64,000 nt of DNA, taken from NCBI RefSeq assembly GCF_009834345.1, contig NZ_CP035042.1, positions 1,488,001-1,552,000 of the forward strand, given 5' to 3'. This stretch comes from Billgrantia tianxiuensis (lineage in GTDB: Bacteria > Pseudomonadota > Gammaproteobacteria > Pseudomonadales > Halomonadaceae). Positions 28,432-39,959 of the stretch are shown here, piece after piece. The notes beneath the pieces were generated by a model. That model was given only the letters and a program-made list of their open reading frames with translations. It was not told the origin of the DNA and did not search any database. Numbering within the stretch: the first letter of the stretch is position 1; each line of letters begins with the position of its first letter. Both the position numbers and the translations under genes were made by a program.

Positions 28432-29679
28432 ATGAAGCGGCTATTGAAAGGTCTATGTCTGGCTGCAGCCGTGACGTTTGCCGACGTTCACGGTGACGAT
28501 CCCGCTGCTGGCCACACTGTCGATATCGTGCATTACTGGACGTCCAGGAGCGAAGCGGCGGCGCTCGATGTCTACCGGCAGGCTTGGATTGGAGCGGGTA
28601 ACCGCTGGGTGGACCTGGCTGCCGAGAACGAGGCGGCCCTGAAGAGAGTCGTCAGCGATCGCATTGCCCACGGTTATCCGCCGGCCGTCATGCAGTGGAA
28701 TGTTGCTGCCAGCTCCAGGGAGTTGCGCGATTTCGGCGTCGTTCAGGATATCGAGCCGGTCGCCCGGGAGCAGGGCTGGCACGAGCGACTGCCCAACTTC
28801 GTGCTCGAGCGGATCAGCCACGAGGGAAAAGTGTATTTCGCCCCTTCCAATATTCATGTCGAGAACTGGCTTTGGACCAGTCAGGCGATCTTCGATGAGG
28901 TGGGTCTCGAGGTGCCCGAGAGCTGGGAGGAAATCCTCACGGCTGCCGAGCGTATCGAAGCGGCGGGCTACCAGCCTATCGCCATCGGGGCAGAGCCTTG
29001 GGAAATCGCACTGCTTTTCCACGGCATCATGTATTACGCCATGGGATCTGACGGTTACGAGAGGGTCTTCAATGGCGAGGCGGAGGCTGTGCTCGACGAG
29101 GAAATGCTGGATGCCCTCGATCTGTTGCGCCGTATCTCTCGCTATGCTCCTCCGCCGGCAGCGCGCGAAGGAAAATCCTGGGCCGATGCTGCCGCAGCGA
29201 TTGGACGCGGTGAAGCCGGCATGCAGTTCATGGGCGATTGGGTCAAGGGCGAGCTCACGTTGTTGGGTTATCGCGCCGATCGGGATTTCGGTTGCACCTT
29301 CACCCCGGGGACCTCGATCGCCTACTTCATGGTGCTCGATGCGTTTGCCTTTCCTCTGACGGCTCGGGAGGGCGAAACCCAGGCGCAACAGGAGTTCGCC
29401 CGTATGGTCTTCGAGCCCGACAACCAGATTGCATTCAGTCGTCTCAAGGGAGCCCTGCCGACGCGACTCGATGTCGACCCTGGCGAACTCGATAGCTGTG
29501 GGCAGCGGGGGTTGCAGGAGCTGATCAAGGAAAAATATCGAACCGAGGTGCACTCGCGGGCGATGCCATCGCATCAAGTGGCTGCCTGGATAGGAATCCT
29601 GGCCGAGTTCTTCGATGACGAGAGTATTTCCAGCCAAAGTGCCCAGCAGCGCATGTATCAAGTGATCAGCGAGGGTTGA
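28432..29679 (+). CDS. Orphan periplasmic sugar-type binding protein
   Basis: A 415-residue extracellular solute-binding protein of the carbohydrate ABC class (family 1). The signal sequence is LLKGLCLAAAVTFADV. Mature motifs include VDIVHYWTSRSEAAALDVYR, the common WTSxxE opening of glucose/mannose-type binding proteins, and IGRGEAGMQFMGDWVKGEL. No permease or ATPase gene is near. It follows the GGDEF-EAL gene on the same strand, so it may deliver a periplasmic ligand signal to that sensor. Its last 14 bases overlap the convergent CARF gene. Confidence 0.85.
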   Translation: MKRLLKGLCLAAAVTFADVHGDDPAAGHTVDIVHYWTSRSEAAALDVYRQAWIGAGNRWVDLAAENEAALKRVVSDRIAHGYPPAVMQWNVAASSRELRDFGVVQDIEPVAREQGWHERLPNFVLERISHEGKVYFAPSNIHVENWLWTSQAIFDEVGLEVPESWEEILTAAERIEAAGYQPIAIGAEPWEIALLFHGIMYYAMGSDGYERVFNGEAEAVLDEEMLDALDLLRRISRYAPPPAAREGKSWADAAAAIGRGEAGMQFMGDWVKGELTLLGYRADRDFGCTFTPGTSIAYFMVLDAFAFPLTAREGETQAQQEFARMVFEPDNQIAFSRLKGALPTRLDVDPGELDSCGQRGLQELIKEKYRTEVHSRAMPSHQVAAWIGILAEFFDDESISSQSAQQRMYQVISEG

Positions 29680-30940
29680 GGGGCATCGGCACGGCCTCAG
29701 GCCAGCTGCCGTTATCCTTCCAGTTCGCCAGCAGGGCGGGAAGGTGCTTGAGCTCCTCACCCTCCACCACTGCCACATGCATACCTTGTATGCGCTGCAG
29801 TTCGGTAAGCCGCTGGCTGGCTTTGTCGAACTCCCCACAGGCAAGCAGAACCCGAGTGGCGTTGAGTCCCGCTGAGTGATTGAGCATCCCATGCAGGCGT
29901 TTCAGGCCCTGTTCCAGGCAGTCCTCCGCCCCGGGGCGGGCGATCAGGCATTCGATGAACAGCAGTTGATTGCGCTCCACCGCCAGGCAACTGGGCACTA
30001 CCGGCCTGTCGTTGCGATCGACGTTCAGATCGAGGAGATGGGCACCACTACACACTTGAGAGAGCCGGGCTTCCTGAGCGCTGAGCCAGGCATATTCCGT
30101 CAGCCAGCCGCCGCCCAGGTAATGAGCGCCTTCCAGCGAGGTAATGGAGAGGCTGCAGGGGGCCTGGTTGTCCCATTCGAGCAGACCGGCCTCGCTCAGC
30201 GCCGTCAAGGCATCGGTGGCGGGAAAACGGGGGGCGACATGGAGTCGCTGGTGTTCAGCGCCGGTCCGTAGCCGGGGAGACGCATGCGGGTCAGGGTTCT
30301 CCAGCACGCCGCCATCACCATGCACCATATCGTGCAGCTCGCCGAGCAGGGAGGCGAGCCGGTCGGCGTGCTGGGCCAAGTGGCGCGTCAGGGATCTACG
30401 CTGCATGCAAGACGAACGCCACTCCATGCTGTCGGACAGCGCCCTGACGCGCTTGCGGCCATTGGCCTGCAGGTAACGATCGATGTCGAGTACCGGTTCG
30501 ATGGCCATGACCTCGGGAGCCGAGCCGGGATCGTCATGTGACAGGCGGTAGATAGCCCCGGCCTTGACGTCGGCATACAGCAGATCGGCGGCGCAGCGTT
30601 GCAGTGCCTGCTGGAACAGCAGGGCAATGAGCGTACGGCATCCGCCTACGTCCAGGGTGACTGTGAGGGAAGGAGTATCGAACTGCTGGCGGTAGAGGGT
30701 ATCGGCCAAGGCATCGGCGTATTCGGCGCAACGTCGCGGCTCGTCCGAGGGAAGGCTGGGATATGCCTCGATCCTGGTATCCCTGGGCAGCTCATGGCGC
30801 AACAGGATCACCAGCCGTTCGGTCGCCTGTGGCGATGAGTGGCATGGTATCAATACGATTCGCTGTGGACGCAATTGCAGTATCGGGATCAGGCTTGCCT
30901 CGGGGCGCTCTGTTACCAGCGCGACGTGCAGATGTGGCAT
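29666..30940 (-). CDS. DUF1887-type CARF protein with degenerate nuclease domain
   Basis: A 424-residue protein that I place in the DUF1887 (Card1/Can2-like) CARF family: an N-terminal ligand-binding Rossmann fold (LHVALVTERPEASLIPIL; the usual NxTGGTK-like loop here reads LDVGGCRTL at about 97-104) and a C-terminal PD-(D/E)xK-like domain (GGGWLTEYAWL at about 277-286; LLFIECLIA at about 326-334). In active relatives the last strand reads IECK and an Asp precedes it. Here the Lys position is Leu332 and the Asp position appears to be Ser317, so metal-dependent cleavage is doubtful. There is no cas gene or CRISPR array in the window. The family call rests on remembered motifs. Confidence 0.7.
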   Translation of the reverse strand: MPHLHVALVTERPEASLIPILQLRPQRIVLIPCHSSPQATERLVILLRHELPRDTRIEAYPSLPSDEPRRCAEYADALADTLYRQQFDTPSLTVTLDVGGCRTLIALLFQQALQRCAADLLYADVKAGAIYRLSHDDPGSAPEVMAIEPVLDIDRYLQANGRKRVRALSDSMEWRSSCMQRRSLTRHLAQHADRLASLLGELHDMVHGDGGVLENPDPHASPRLRTGAEHQRLHVAPRFPATDALTALSEAGLLEWDNQAPCSLSITSLEGAHYLGGGWLTEYAWLSAQEARLSQVCSGAHLLDLNVDRNDRPVVPSCLAVERNQLLFIECLIARPGAEDCLEQGLKRLHGMLNHSAGLNATRVLLACGEFDKASQRLTELQRIQGMHVAVVEGEELKHLPALLANWKDNGSWPEAVPMPLNPR

Positions 30941-31011
30941 GGACTCGCTCCCCTGGTCTCCATCTCCCTACAGGCTACATCCGAGCGCTCCGTGCTGTCG
31001 CCTGCGACGGC

Positions 31012-31044
31012 AAAAAAACACGCCGGCCACTTGGGCCGGCGTGT
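31012..31044 (-). terminator. Rho-independent terminator of thiC
   Basis: A perfect 11-bp stem ACACGCCGGCC / GGCCGGCGTGT with a five-base loop lies 17 bases beyond the thiC stop and is followed, on the minus strand, by seven T. One of the clearest terminators in the window. Confidence 0.92.
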
Positions 31045-31060
31045 GTCAGGCGAAGGACAA

Positions 31061-32989
<1,929 letters not shown>

Positions 32990-33657
32990 TCAGAGGCTGC
33001 GGTCGAGCCCCATCTGCCAGAAATCGATCTCGAGCCGTGTGGCGTCGCGGAAAACCTCGACGAGCTCGTCGAAGCGTGCCGGGGTGACATCGGCCAGTCG
33101 GGTGTCGAGCCATTCGAGCTCGGCGCGCATGGCGGCCTGGAACTCCTCGCTCTCGTACATGGCGATCCAGGCCTCATAGGGATTGGCGTCGCCGCGTACG
33201 GTGGAGTCTTGGGCGTTCAGCCAGTTGGCGATCTCGCCGTAGCCCACTAGGCAAGGGGCAAGTGCCACATGCAGATCTAGCAGGTCGCCACGGTTACCGG
33301 TATCCAGCACGTAGCGGGTATAGGCCATGGTGGCCCGCGCCTCGGGTAGCGCGGCCAGTTGCGACTCAGTGATGCCCCACTCGCGGCAGTAACCCACGTG
33401 CAGGCCCAGTTCCACGTCGACGATGGCCTTGAGCCCCTCGTGGGCCTGGCGCAGATCGGCCAGGGTGCGGCTCTTGTAGGCGGCCAGCGCGTAGGCTCGG
33501 GCGAAGTGGATCAGAAACAGGTAGTCCTGCTGCAGATAGTGGCGAAAGGCGTCTTCGGGAGGGTGCCGGTGCCCAGGCCGCGGACGAAGTCGTGCTCGAT
33601 GTAGGCGCGCCATTCGTCGTGGCAGGCGCGGGTCAGGTCGGTGAAGCGATAGCCCAT
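32990..33657 (-). CDS. tenA: Thiaminase II / aminopyrimidine aminohydrolase TenA (frameshifted here)
   Basis: TenA salvages HMP from thiamine breakdown products. The start MGYRFTDLTRACHDEW gives 222 residues once a frame break is repaired in GGG at 33557-33559; one added base yields GTGTLPEDAFRHYLQQDYLF. Further conserved blocks are LIHFARAYALA, a central EWGITESQL and APCLVGYGEIANWL (the PCxxGYxEI-type motif). The gene lies between a TPP riboswitch and thiC and is presumably repressed by thiamine pyrophosphate. The longer upstream frame covers the riboswitch and is not coding. Confidence 0.9.
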
Positions 33658-33751
33658 CTTGCCTCCGGGTGTGAACGGATCCGGAGCGGGGCGAAGGGGA
33701 GAAGAGTGGGTCAGGGCTGAGAAGGGGGGACTGGCGCCCTGGCCACCGCTT

Positions 33752-33866
33752 GATTCCTACGCCGGTACGAGCCGGATCAGGTTCAACGGGCCCCGCCGTG
33801 ACGACGCGTCTGAAGCAGACATGTCGTATGGCGATCTCAGCCGGTTCCACCGGCACCCCGTCAAGC
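33752..33866 (-). promoter_or_regulatory. TPP riboswitch (THI box) controlling tenA-thiC
   Basis: On the minus strand the consensus elements occur in order: GGGGTGCCGG, then GGCTGAGATCG (the CUGAGA pyrimidine-binding bulge), a variable stem (GTCTGCTTCAGAC), then the pyrophosphate-binding part CCGTTGAACCTGATCCGG and finally CCGGCGTAGGAA. The tenA start lies about 95 bases downstream, leaving room for an expression platform. Confidence 0.95.
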
Positions 33867-33922
33867 GTTGTGGCCAGTCTAGCAGGTCGGCGGCCGGTTT
33901 CCAGCCATACGGGCCACTTGGC

Positions 33923-36900
33923 TCATTCGGCCTGCACCTCCAGCCGTTCGAACCAGGTCCCGCTATCGGGCAATGTCAGCTCGCTGGCGGGTTGGCCGCT
34001 GGCGTACCACGATCGGGCATTGCGTAGCTGCCAGCGGCGGCGTTCGCCATCCAGCTCGATGCCCAGCCGCAGGGGCCCGTAGCGGGCAAAGGCGCGGCCG
34101 GCCAGCTGCGAGTCGCGCAGGGCTAGATTGGCGAGCAGTTCCAGGCGTGTGCCGGCCTGCACGGCGAGGTTCTCCAGCCGTACGGTGTCGTCGTTCAGCA
34201 TGACCCGTGCCTCTCCGCGTACCTCGCCGAGGGTGAGGCGTTCGCGCAACCAGCGTTGCTCGCGGGCGGCATCGACGAGCAGATTGACCAGCAGGCCGCT
34301 GTCGCGCATGGCCAGTTCCAGTTGGGCGTCGAGTTCCAGCGGCCGCTCCCAGCGCATGCGCCCCTCGGGCAGCTCGAGCCGCGCCCACCAGCCGTGGCTG
34401 AGGCTGCCGCCGGCGTCCGCCAGGCGCACGCCGTCGAGACTGAGCCGCGAGCCGGAGACGTCGAAGTCGAGACTCTCCAGGTCGCCGTCGGCAAGCCGGG
34501 TCTCCAGGTGCAGAGCGCCCTCGAGGGTCTGCTCGTGCAGGGCGAGCCGGGCATCCGGTGCATGTAGCGTCAGCCGGCCGCTGGCGCGCATGCCTTCGAG
34601 CTGCAGATGGGTGGCGAGACGTGCCTGGCCGCCCAGCAGCTCGATGGCGCCGCCCTGGGGCAGGTAGGCGTTGAGCGCGGCGAGATCCGCTGCCGCCAGG
34701 TGGGGAAGATCGATGCGCGTACTTAGTTCGCGCAGCCCTTCGGGCAGATCGAAATGGCGTGCCCGGCTGTGAATGTTCAGCAGCCGGCCCTCGATCAGTG
34801 CGCCTTCGCCCGCCTGACGGCGCAGGCCGAAGCGGGGCAGCGACAGGCTGAACTCGGCGCCGGGGTCGTTGACCGTCACGATCAGCGAGCCGTCGCCGAA
34901 GGCCTCGTAGTGCAGGAAGCGGGCGCCGAGCCGCTCGGAGTGAACGCGCAGCTGGCTGCCGGGCATGGCTTCGCCGTCGGCGAAGTGCAGGTCGGCGCTC
35001 AGGCGCCCGCCGCCCTGAATGGCCAGGCCGTGCTCGTCGGGCAGAAAGGCGTTGAGAAAGCCGAGCCGGTCGAGCAGGCCGTCCAGCCGCAGCGTGCCGG
35101 ATAGCGGCCGGCGTGGCGCTTCGCTGGCGGGCCAGTCGAAGCCGCCCTGGAGCCTCGCCTGGCGAACCGCCAACTGGGTACGCAGGGGCTCGCCGCCGTT
35201 CGTCGCGGCGTTCAGGGTCAGGCGGCTGCCGGAGAGATCGAGGTGCTGGCGGGCGGGGTGAAGGTCGCGCAGCACGAGGCTCACGTCCAACTCGCCGTCG
35301 AACGCTTCCTGCAGCAGGCGGCCACGAATGGCATCCCCCGTCAGGGTAGCCCGCCCCTGGGCACGCTCCCCGGCGATCACGAGCTCCCCATCGCTGGCGG
35401 CCCGGCCGCCGTGCAGCCGTAGCAGTGCCGTTGGCGGCAGATAGGCATCGAGCACGCTGACGTCGGGGATGCGCGCGCCGCGCCATTCGATCTCTGCGGT
35501 GGCGGGGGGTGTGGCCTGTGGGCTCGCCCGAGCGGTGGCGGCAAGCGCGAGGTGCTCGGCCTGGAACAGTCGGTGACCATCGCTGAGGCGGGTGAGGTCC
35601 ACTTCACCGAAGACGAGCTCCATGCTTGCCTCGGGGTCGGGCTCGCCGGGCCTGAGCACGAGATGCGCGCGGCCGTCGCCGCGGGCGTGAAAGCCGAGAA
35701 AGCGGGCTCCCAGCGCTTCGGAGTGGACGTCGAGCCGGCTGCCCGGCAGCGGCTGGCCATCGCGCACCTGGAGCGTGCCATCGAGTCGGCCGCCGCCCTG
35801 CAGGGCAAGACCGCGCCCATTGAACAGGTCGGTGAGGAAGGGGTCGAGCACGCCGAGATTGGCGACATGGCCGCGTAGTTCCAGTTCCGCTTGCCATGGG
35901 GTTTCGCCATCGAGCAGGGCGTCATCATCCAATTCGCGCCAGGCCAACGGCGAGTGAAAGCGGGCGACGGGCAGCGCAAGCGATGTGGTGAGCGGCTGCG
36001 CCTCGCCAGGGGCGGCGGCTTCCAGGTCGAAGCGGGTACCGGAAACGTCCACCGCGCCACCTTCGACGTCGAGTTCGGCGATGGGCAGCTGCAGGCCCAG
36101 CCGGCCGGTCAGCGGCTGCTCCCCGAGGCGCACCGAGATGGCCTCTCCGGCGAGATCGAAGCCGCCGGTGAGGTGCTCGGCGTCGTAGCTGAGTCCGCCT
36201 TGCAACCTGGCCGTGCCCCCTTCCAGCGTCAACGGTACGGGGGTGGCAGATAACGCTGGAAGGCGGCGATGTCGTATGCCTCGGCGTTGCGCCAGTTCAG
36301 TTCGGCGCGCAGCAGTTCGTCCGGCGGGGCATGCAGGCGCAGCTCAGGGGTCTCCAGCGCCAGCCGGAACCCTTCGCCGCCGAGCAGGGGGCGAGCCGAG
36401 GCAGCAGGAGAGGGTTCCGGTGTCGCCTCGACCATCTGGATGTCATCGAGTTCGAGGGCCAGGCGCGCGCTCTGTGCCACCTCGACCTCGACGGCACCGG
36501 AGCCGTCGATGCGGTAGAGCGCCCCCGCTTCCAGCCAGTGGCGCTCATCGAGCTGCACGCTCAGGCGAGGGGAATCCAGGCGCAGACGGCTACCCGGTTG
36601 GACCTCGCCGCGCTCGATGGCGATGTCGCCGGTGAGATCGCCGCGCCCGTCGATCTCGAGCCAGCCCAGCGCCGCAAGGTAGGGGTTGAAGACGTCATAG
36701 GCGTCGCTGCGTCCGGCCAGCGTGAGGGTGCCGGAGACGAAGCGTGTCGCCTCGCCGCCGGGGTGCTCGGCCAGCCTCAGCGGTGCCAGGCGCAGGTCGG
36801 CGTCAAGCGTTACGCATTCCACCAGTGCGGTGTCGTCATGCAACACCGTGCCCTCGTCCAACTGCAGCGAGGCGCGCTCGGCGCCGATCTCGCCGGCGCG

Positions 36901-37296
36901 CCAATGAACGCCGGCCAGCTCCAGGGTGCCGCTGCCCTGCAAGCGGTAGGCGTCGAGGCCGGCCTGGCGGATGCCCTCGGCTTCCAAGGTATGGATGCTG
37001 ACTTCATGGTCGAGCAGGGGAGTGAGAGCGAAACGCAGGCTGGCGCGTTCGGCCGCCAGCGTGAAGCGCCGCTCGGCGGTGCGGCCGGTCAGGTGCAGTT
37101 GGGTGACCTCGAGGTGGCCGGGAAAGAGCGTCCAGGCACGCTCCCACTCGAGCGAGAGACGCGGCGAACGCTCGAGCTGATCGCGGCCCCAGGCGCTGGC
37201 GAGCAGGGCATTGGCGGTGGCGAGATAGAGCGCGTAGAGCAGTGCCAGAAACAGCACGAGCCAAGTCAGCGCCTTGAGCGGCCTGGGCAGGATCAT
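33923..37296 (-). CDS. AsmA/YdbH-like envelope protein with six internal repeats (frameshifted here)
   Basis: A long envelope protein with one N-terminal membrane helix (LTWLVLFLALLYALYLATA, about residues 10-28) and a beta-rich periplasmic remainder. It resembles AsmA/TamB/YdbH-type bridge-like lipid transfer proteins. The frame breaks in GGGGG at 36239-36243; one added base turns RYLPPPYR-stop into RYLPPPVPLTLEGG, giving 1,124 residues. A motif like (V/A)(L/F)(N/D)x(Y/F)LP followed by L(x)GG recurs at about residues 202, 347, 483, 616, 757 and 874. The family call is inference from fold style. The next gene upstream encodes a lipid A-type acyltransferase, which fits an envelope-lipid role. 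Confidence 0.75.
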
Positions 37297-37352
37297 GGAT
37301 GGCGTACTCGTCCTTGAGGCATTCACCCCCTGCGCATGAACGGCGGCGGCGT

Positions 37353-38282
37353 TTAGTAGAGCCGAAACTCCCGGTGGTTCGGTACGCCCTGTTGCTCCTC
37401 GATGACCTTGCGGTAGCGCTTGTACTCCCACTGGTACTGGGCCGGGTCCAGGGCGATGGCGTCTTCCACGCAGGCGTTGACGCCGGTGGCCGACTGCTCC
37501 TCGTCGGTGGCATAGACGCGCTCGTCGGCGGCGAGGAAGTGGATGGCGAAGCCGCGCCCGGGGATGCGCCGGGCCACGCCGGTGACAACCCGGGCATCGG
37601 TGCGCGCCACCAGCTTGGGCAGCAGGGTCGCGGTGTAGGCCAGGCGATGATAGAAGGGGGCGAATACACCGCTACCCCAGTCGGGTTCCTGGTCCGGCAG
37701 GATGCCAACGGCCTCGCTGCGCTTGAGTGCCTTGAGCAGGGCCGCGACGCCGCGCGGGTTGGTCGGCACCAGGCTTGCGCCCATGCGCTCGCGCCCCTGA
37801 CGGATCACCGGGTCGAGTTCGGCGATCTTGGGGGGCTCGTACATGGCGGTGAAGGGGAAGTGGCTCGAGAGCCAGAAGTTGAGCACCTCCCAGTTGCCGA
37901 AGTGTGGGGCCAAGACGATGACGCCGCGCCCTTCGGCCCTGGCTTCGTCGAGCAACTCGCGACCATGGATCTCGAGAATCGAATCCTCGACCCGCTGCGG
38001 CGCGGCCATCCAGGCAAAGCCCAGCTCGAGCATGGTGGCGGTGGAGTGGGTCAGGCTTTCACGGGCCAGCTGGCGACGCCCCACGGCAGCCTGCTCGGGG
38101 TAGACCTCGGCCAGATTGATCTCGGTGACCTCGCGCTCGCGACGACTCAAGCGGTGCACCATGGGACCGGCGATGCGGGCCAGACGCCAGAGCGTAGCGG
38201 GGCGACGGCCGGCCAGGGTGCGCCACAGCGCGGCGATGGCGCGACCCTGTAGGGTGGTGGAGGTAGGCTGCGACTCGCTCAT
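37353..38282 (-). CDS. Lysophospholipid/lipid A acyltransferase (LpxL/HtrB family)
   Basis: A 309-residue acyltransferase of the LpxL/LpxM superfamily. The catalytic His-x4-Glu is seen in APHFGNWEV; AMYEPPKIAELDP and LPDQEPDWGSGVFAPFY are the other conserved blocks. A membrane-binding N-terminal region precedes them. Such enzymes add secondary acyl chains to lipid A or related lipids at the inner membrane. It starts five bases after the stop of the small membrane protein, so they form an operon. Confidence 0.9.
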   Translation of the reverse strand: MSESQPTSTTLQGRAIAALWRTLAGRRPATLWRLARIAGPMVHRLSRREREVTEINLAEVYPEQAAVGRRQLARESLTHSTATMLELGFAWMAAPQRVEDSILEIHGRELLDEARAEGRGVIVLAPHFGNWEVLNFWLSSHFPFTAMYEPPKIAELDPVIRQGRERMGASLVPTNPRGVAALLKALKRSEAVGILPDQEPDWGSGVFAPFYHRLAYTATLLPKLVARTDARVVTGVARRIPGRGFAIHFLAADERVYATDEEQSATGVNACVEDAIALDPAQYQWEYKRYRKVIEEQQGVPNHREFRLY

Positions 38283-38286
38283 GGGC

Positions 38287-38661
38287 TCAGATCAGCCAGG
38301 CGTCAACATTCTCGGGCTCGCGGTGCTCCTGCAGGCGCTTGATGCCCTTGACGCAGCGCACCACCAGCCAGACGATTACCACCAGCCAGGTCACGAAGCC
38401 GATCAGTATCAGCATCAGCAGGCCGGAAATGGAGAAGTAGAGCACCGCGAGCCAGAAGGTGCGGATCTGATAACGGTAGTGCTCATCGAACCAGTGCGGA
38501 TTCTGGCCGCGATAGACATAGGCGATCACCACACCGACCAGCATGGTCAGGCCGCCAGTGACGATGCCTGCCAGGAACAGGGCGTAGACGACGATAGGCA
38601 GAGTGGTGTCGGGCGTGCTACCCGAATCGATGACGTTACGGCTTTCGGGACTATCGTTCAT
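38287..38661 (-). CDS. DUF4870-like small membrane protein
   Basis: A 124-residue protein with three predicted helices (PIVVYALFLAGIVTGGLTML, FWLAVLYFSISGLLML, IGFVTWLVVIVWLVV) and the middle motif NPHWFDEHYRYQIRTFW. It resembles the DUF4870/Tic20-like family of unknown function. It lies directly upstream of the acyltransferase gene. Confidence 0.75.
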   Translation of the reverse strand: MNDSPESRNVIDSGSTPDTTLPIVVYALFLAGIVTGGLTMLVGVVIAYVYRGQNPHWFDEHYRYQIRTFWLAVLYFSISGLLMLILIGFVTWLVVIVWLVVRCVKGIKRLQEHREPENVDAWLI

Positions 38662-38728
38662 GAGTCATCCAGTCGGTCATGGTTTGCGTCAATGATACCG
38701 GCCGTGGGCGACATTGCCAGGGAGGCGG

Positions 38729-39120
38729 CTATTCGAGTACCTCCTTGAGCGGGCGGCTGATCTCCAGCAGGTTGCCATCGGGGTCGCGCAGGTAGATCGA
38801 TTCGATAGGACCGTTGGCCCCTGTCGCGGGACCGGGCCGAGTTCGACTTCGATATCCAGCGCTTCCAGATGGCGCTGCACCTCGTCCAATGGCAGCAGGC
38901 TGCGCAGACACAGGTCGAGACTGCCCGGCGTGGGGGTGGCGGCGCGCGGTTCGATGTCGGTCGCCGTCCAGTGCAGGCGCAAGGCGACATCGCCGAGTAT
39001 CAGGTCGACGCGCTCACGATCCCGATAGCGCACCTCGAGGCCGAGCACTCGTGAATAGAAATCCACGGCGCGTGAAATGTCGGTCACGGTGATGACCAGG
39101 TGGTCCAGACCTGACAGCAT
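38729..39120 (-). CDS. VOC-superfamily (glyoxalase/fosfomycin resistance-like) protein (frameshifted here)
   Basis: A vicinal-oxygen-chelate protein. The first half reads LSGLDHLVITVTDISRAVDF with the metal His, then LDLCLRSLLPLDE. The frame breaks in the C run at 38818-38821; one added base gives RQGANGPIESIYLRDPDGNL and ends LLEISRPLKEVLE, carrying the final metal Glu. The repaired length is 130 residues. It is similar to the biphenyl-diol dioxygenase-like and FosA-like branch; the substrate is unknown. Confidence 0.85.
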
Positions 39121-39184
39121 TGCCGGCCTCCTCGTAATGTTGTGTTTCACCACTTTGTTTCGTCAGGCCCAAAAGGATACGCCG

Positions 39185-39829
39185 ATGCCGACCTGCCCGC
39201 TATGCGCTTGCACTCGTTCGCGCCATTTTCATCGCGATGCGAGACGCGACTACTACCGTTGCGAGAACTGCCGGCTGGCGTTCGTACCGCCGGAGCAGCG
39301 CCTGTCGCCCGAGCAAGAGAAAGCGGTCTACGACCAGCACGAGAACCTCCCCGACGACCCTGGTTATCGCCGTTTCCTGTCACGCCTGTTCGATCCGCTC
39401 GAACGTCGGCTGGCACCGGGTGCTCGCGGGCTCGACTTCGGTGCCGGTCCTGGGCCGACGCTGTCGCTGATGTTCGAGGAGGCGGGCCACCCCATGGCCA
39501 TCTACGATCCTTTCTACGCGCCGGACCCCGCCGTTCTCGAGCGCCGCTACGATTTCATTACCGCCACCGAAGTAGTGGAGCATTTGTTCGCACCGGGACG
39601 TGAGCTCGAGCGCCTTGCGGCTCTGCTGCCCGAAGGGGGTTGGCTGGGCCTGATGACCAAGCGTGTGACCAGCGAGGAGGCCTTCGCCCGCTGGCACTAC
39701 ATACTCGATCCGACCCATGTGTGTTTCTTCAGCGAAGCGAGCTTCGAGTGGCTGGCCAAGCGGCTTGGCATGAGCGTCGAGTTTCCCGCCGCGGATGTTG
39801 CGCTGTTCCAGAAACGTTCTGTTCGCTGA
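39185..39829 (+). CDS. SAM-dependent methyltransferase with N-terminal zinc ribbon
   Basis: A 214-residue methyltransferase of the methyltransf_23 type. The N-terminus has a four-cysteine ribbon: CPLC at residues 4-7 and CENC at about 26-29. The SAM-binding motif reads GLDFGAGPGPTLSL, and TATEVVEHLFAPGREL is the typical VxEHxxxP motif. Substrate is unknown. It is transcribed divergently from the VOC protein. Confidence 0.88.
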   Translation: MPTCPLCACTRSRHFHRDARRDYYRCENCRLAFVPPEQRLSPEQEKAVYDQHENLPDDPGYRRFLSRLFDPLERRLAPGARGLDFGAGPGPTLSLMFEEAGHPMAIYDPFYAPDPAVLERRYDFITATEVVEHLFAPGRELERLAALLPEGGWLGLMTKRVTSEEAFARWHYILDPTHVCFFSEASFEWLAKRLGMSVEFPAADVALFQKRSVR

Positions 39830-39959
39830 CGTTCTTGATGTCCATCAATTTTCCCTTGCCGCGACTGACCTAGAGTCAGAGGGGCAGGCAAGCGCGTCGA
39901 TGCCTTCCTGCGATTGGCGGACGTGTCCCACGCAGCATGGCGATGCCAGGGGAGGGAAC

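Noticed and set aside
28453..29892. 479-codon antisense frame over the solute-binding protein
   Set aside because: The plus-strand gene has a signal peptide and family motifs; the antisense product has none.
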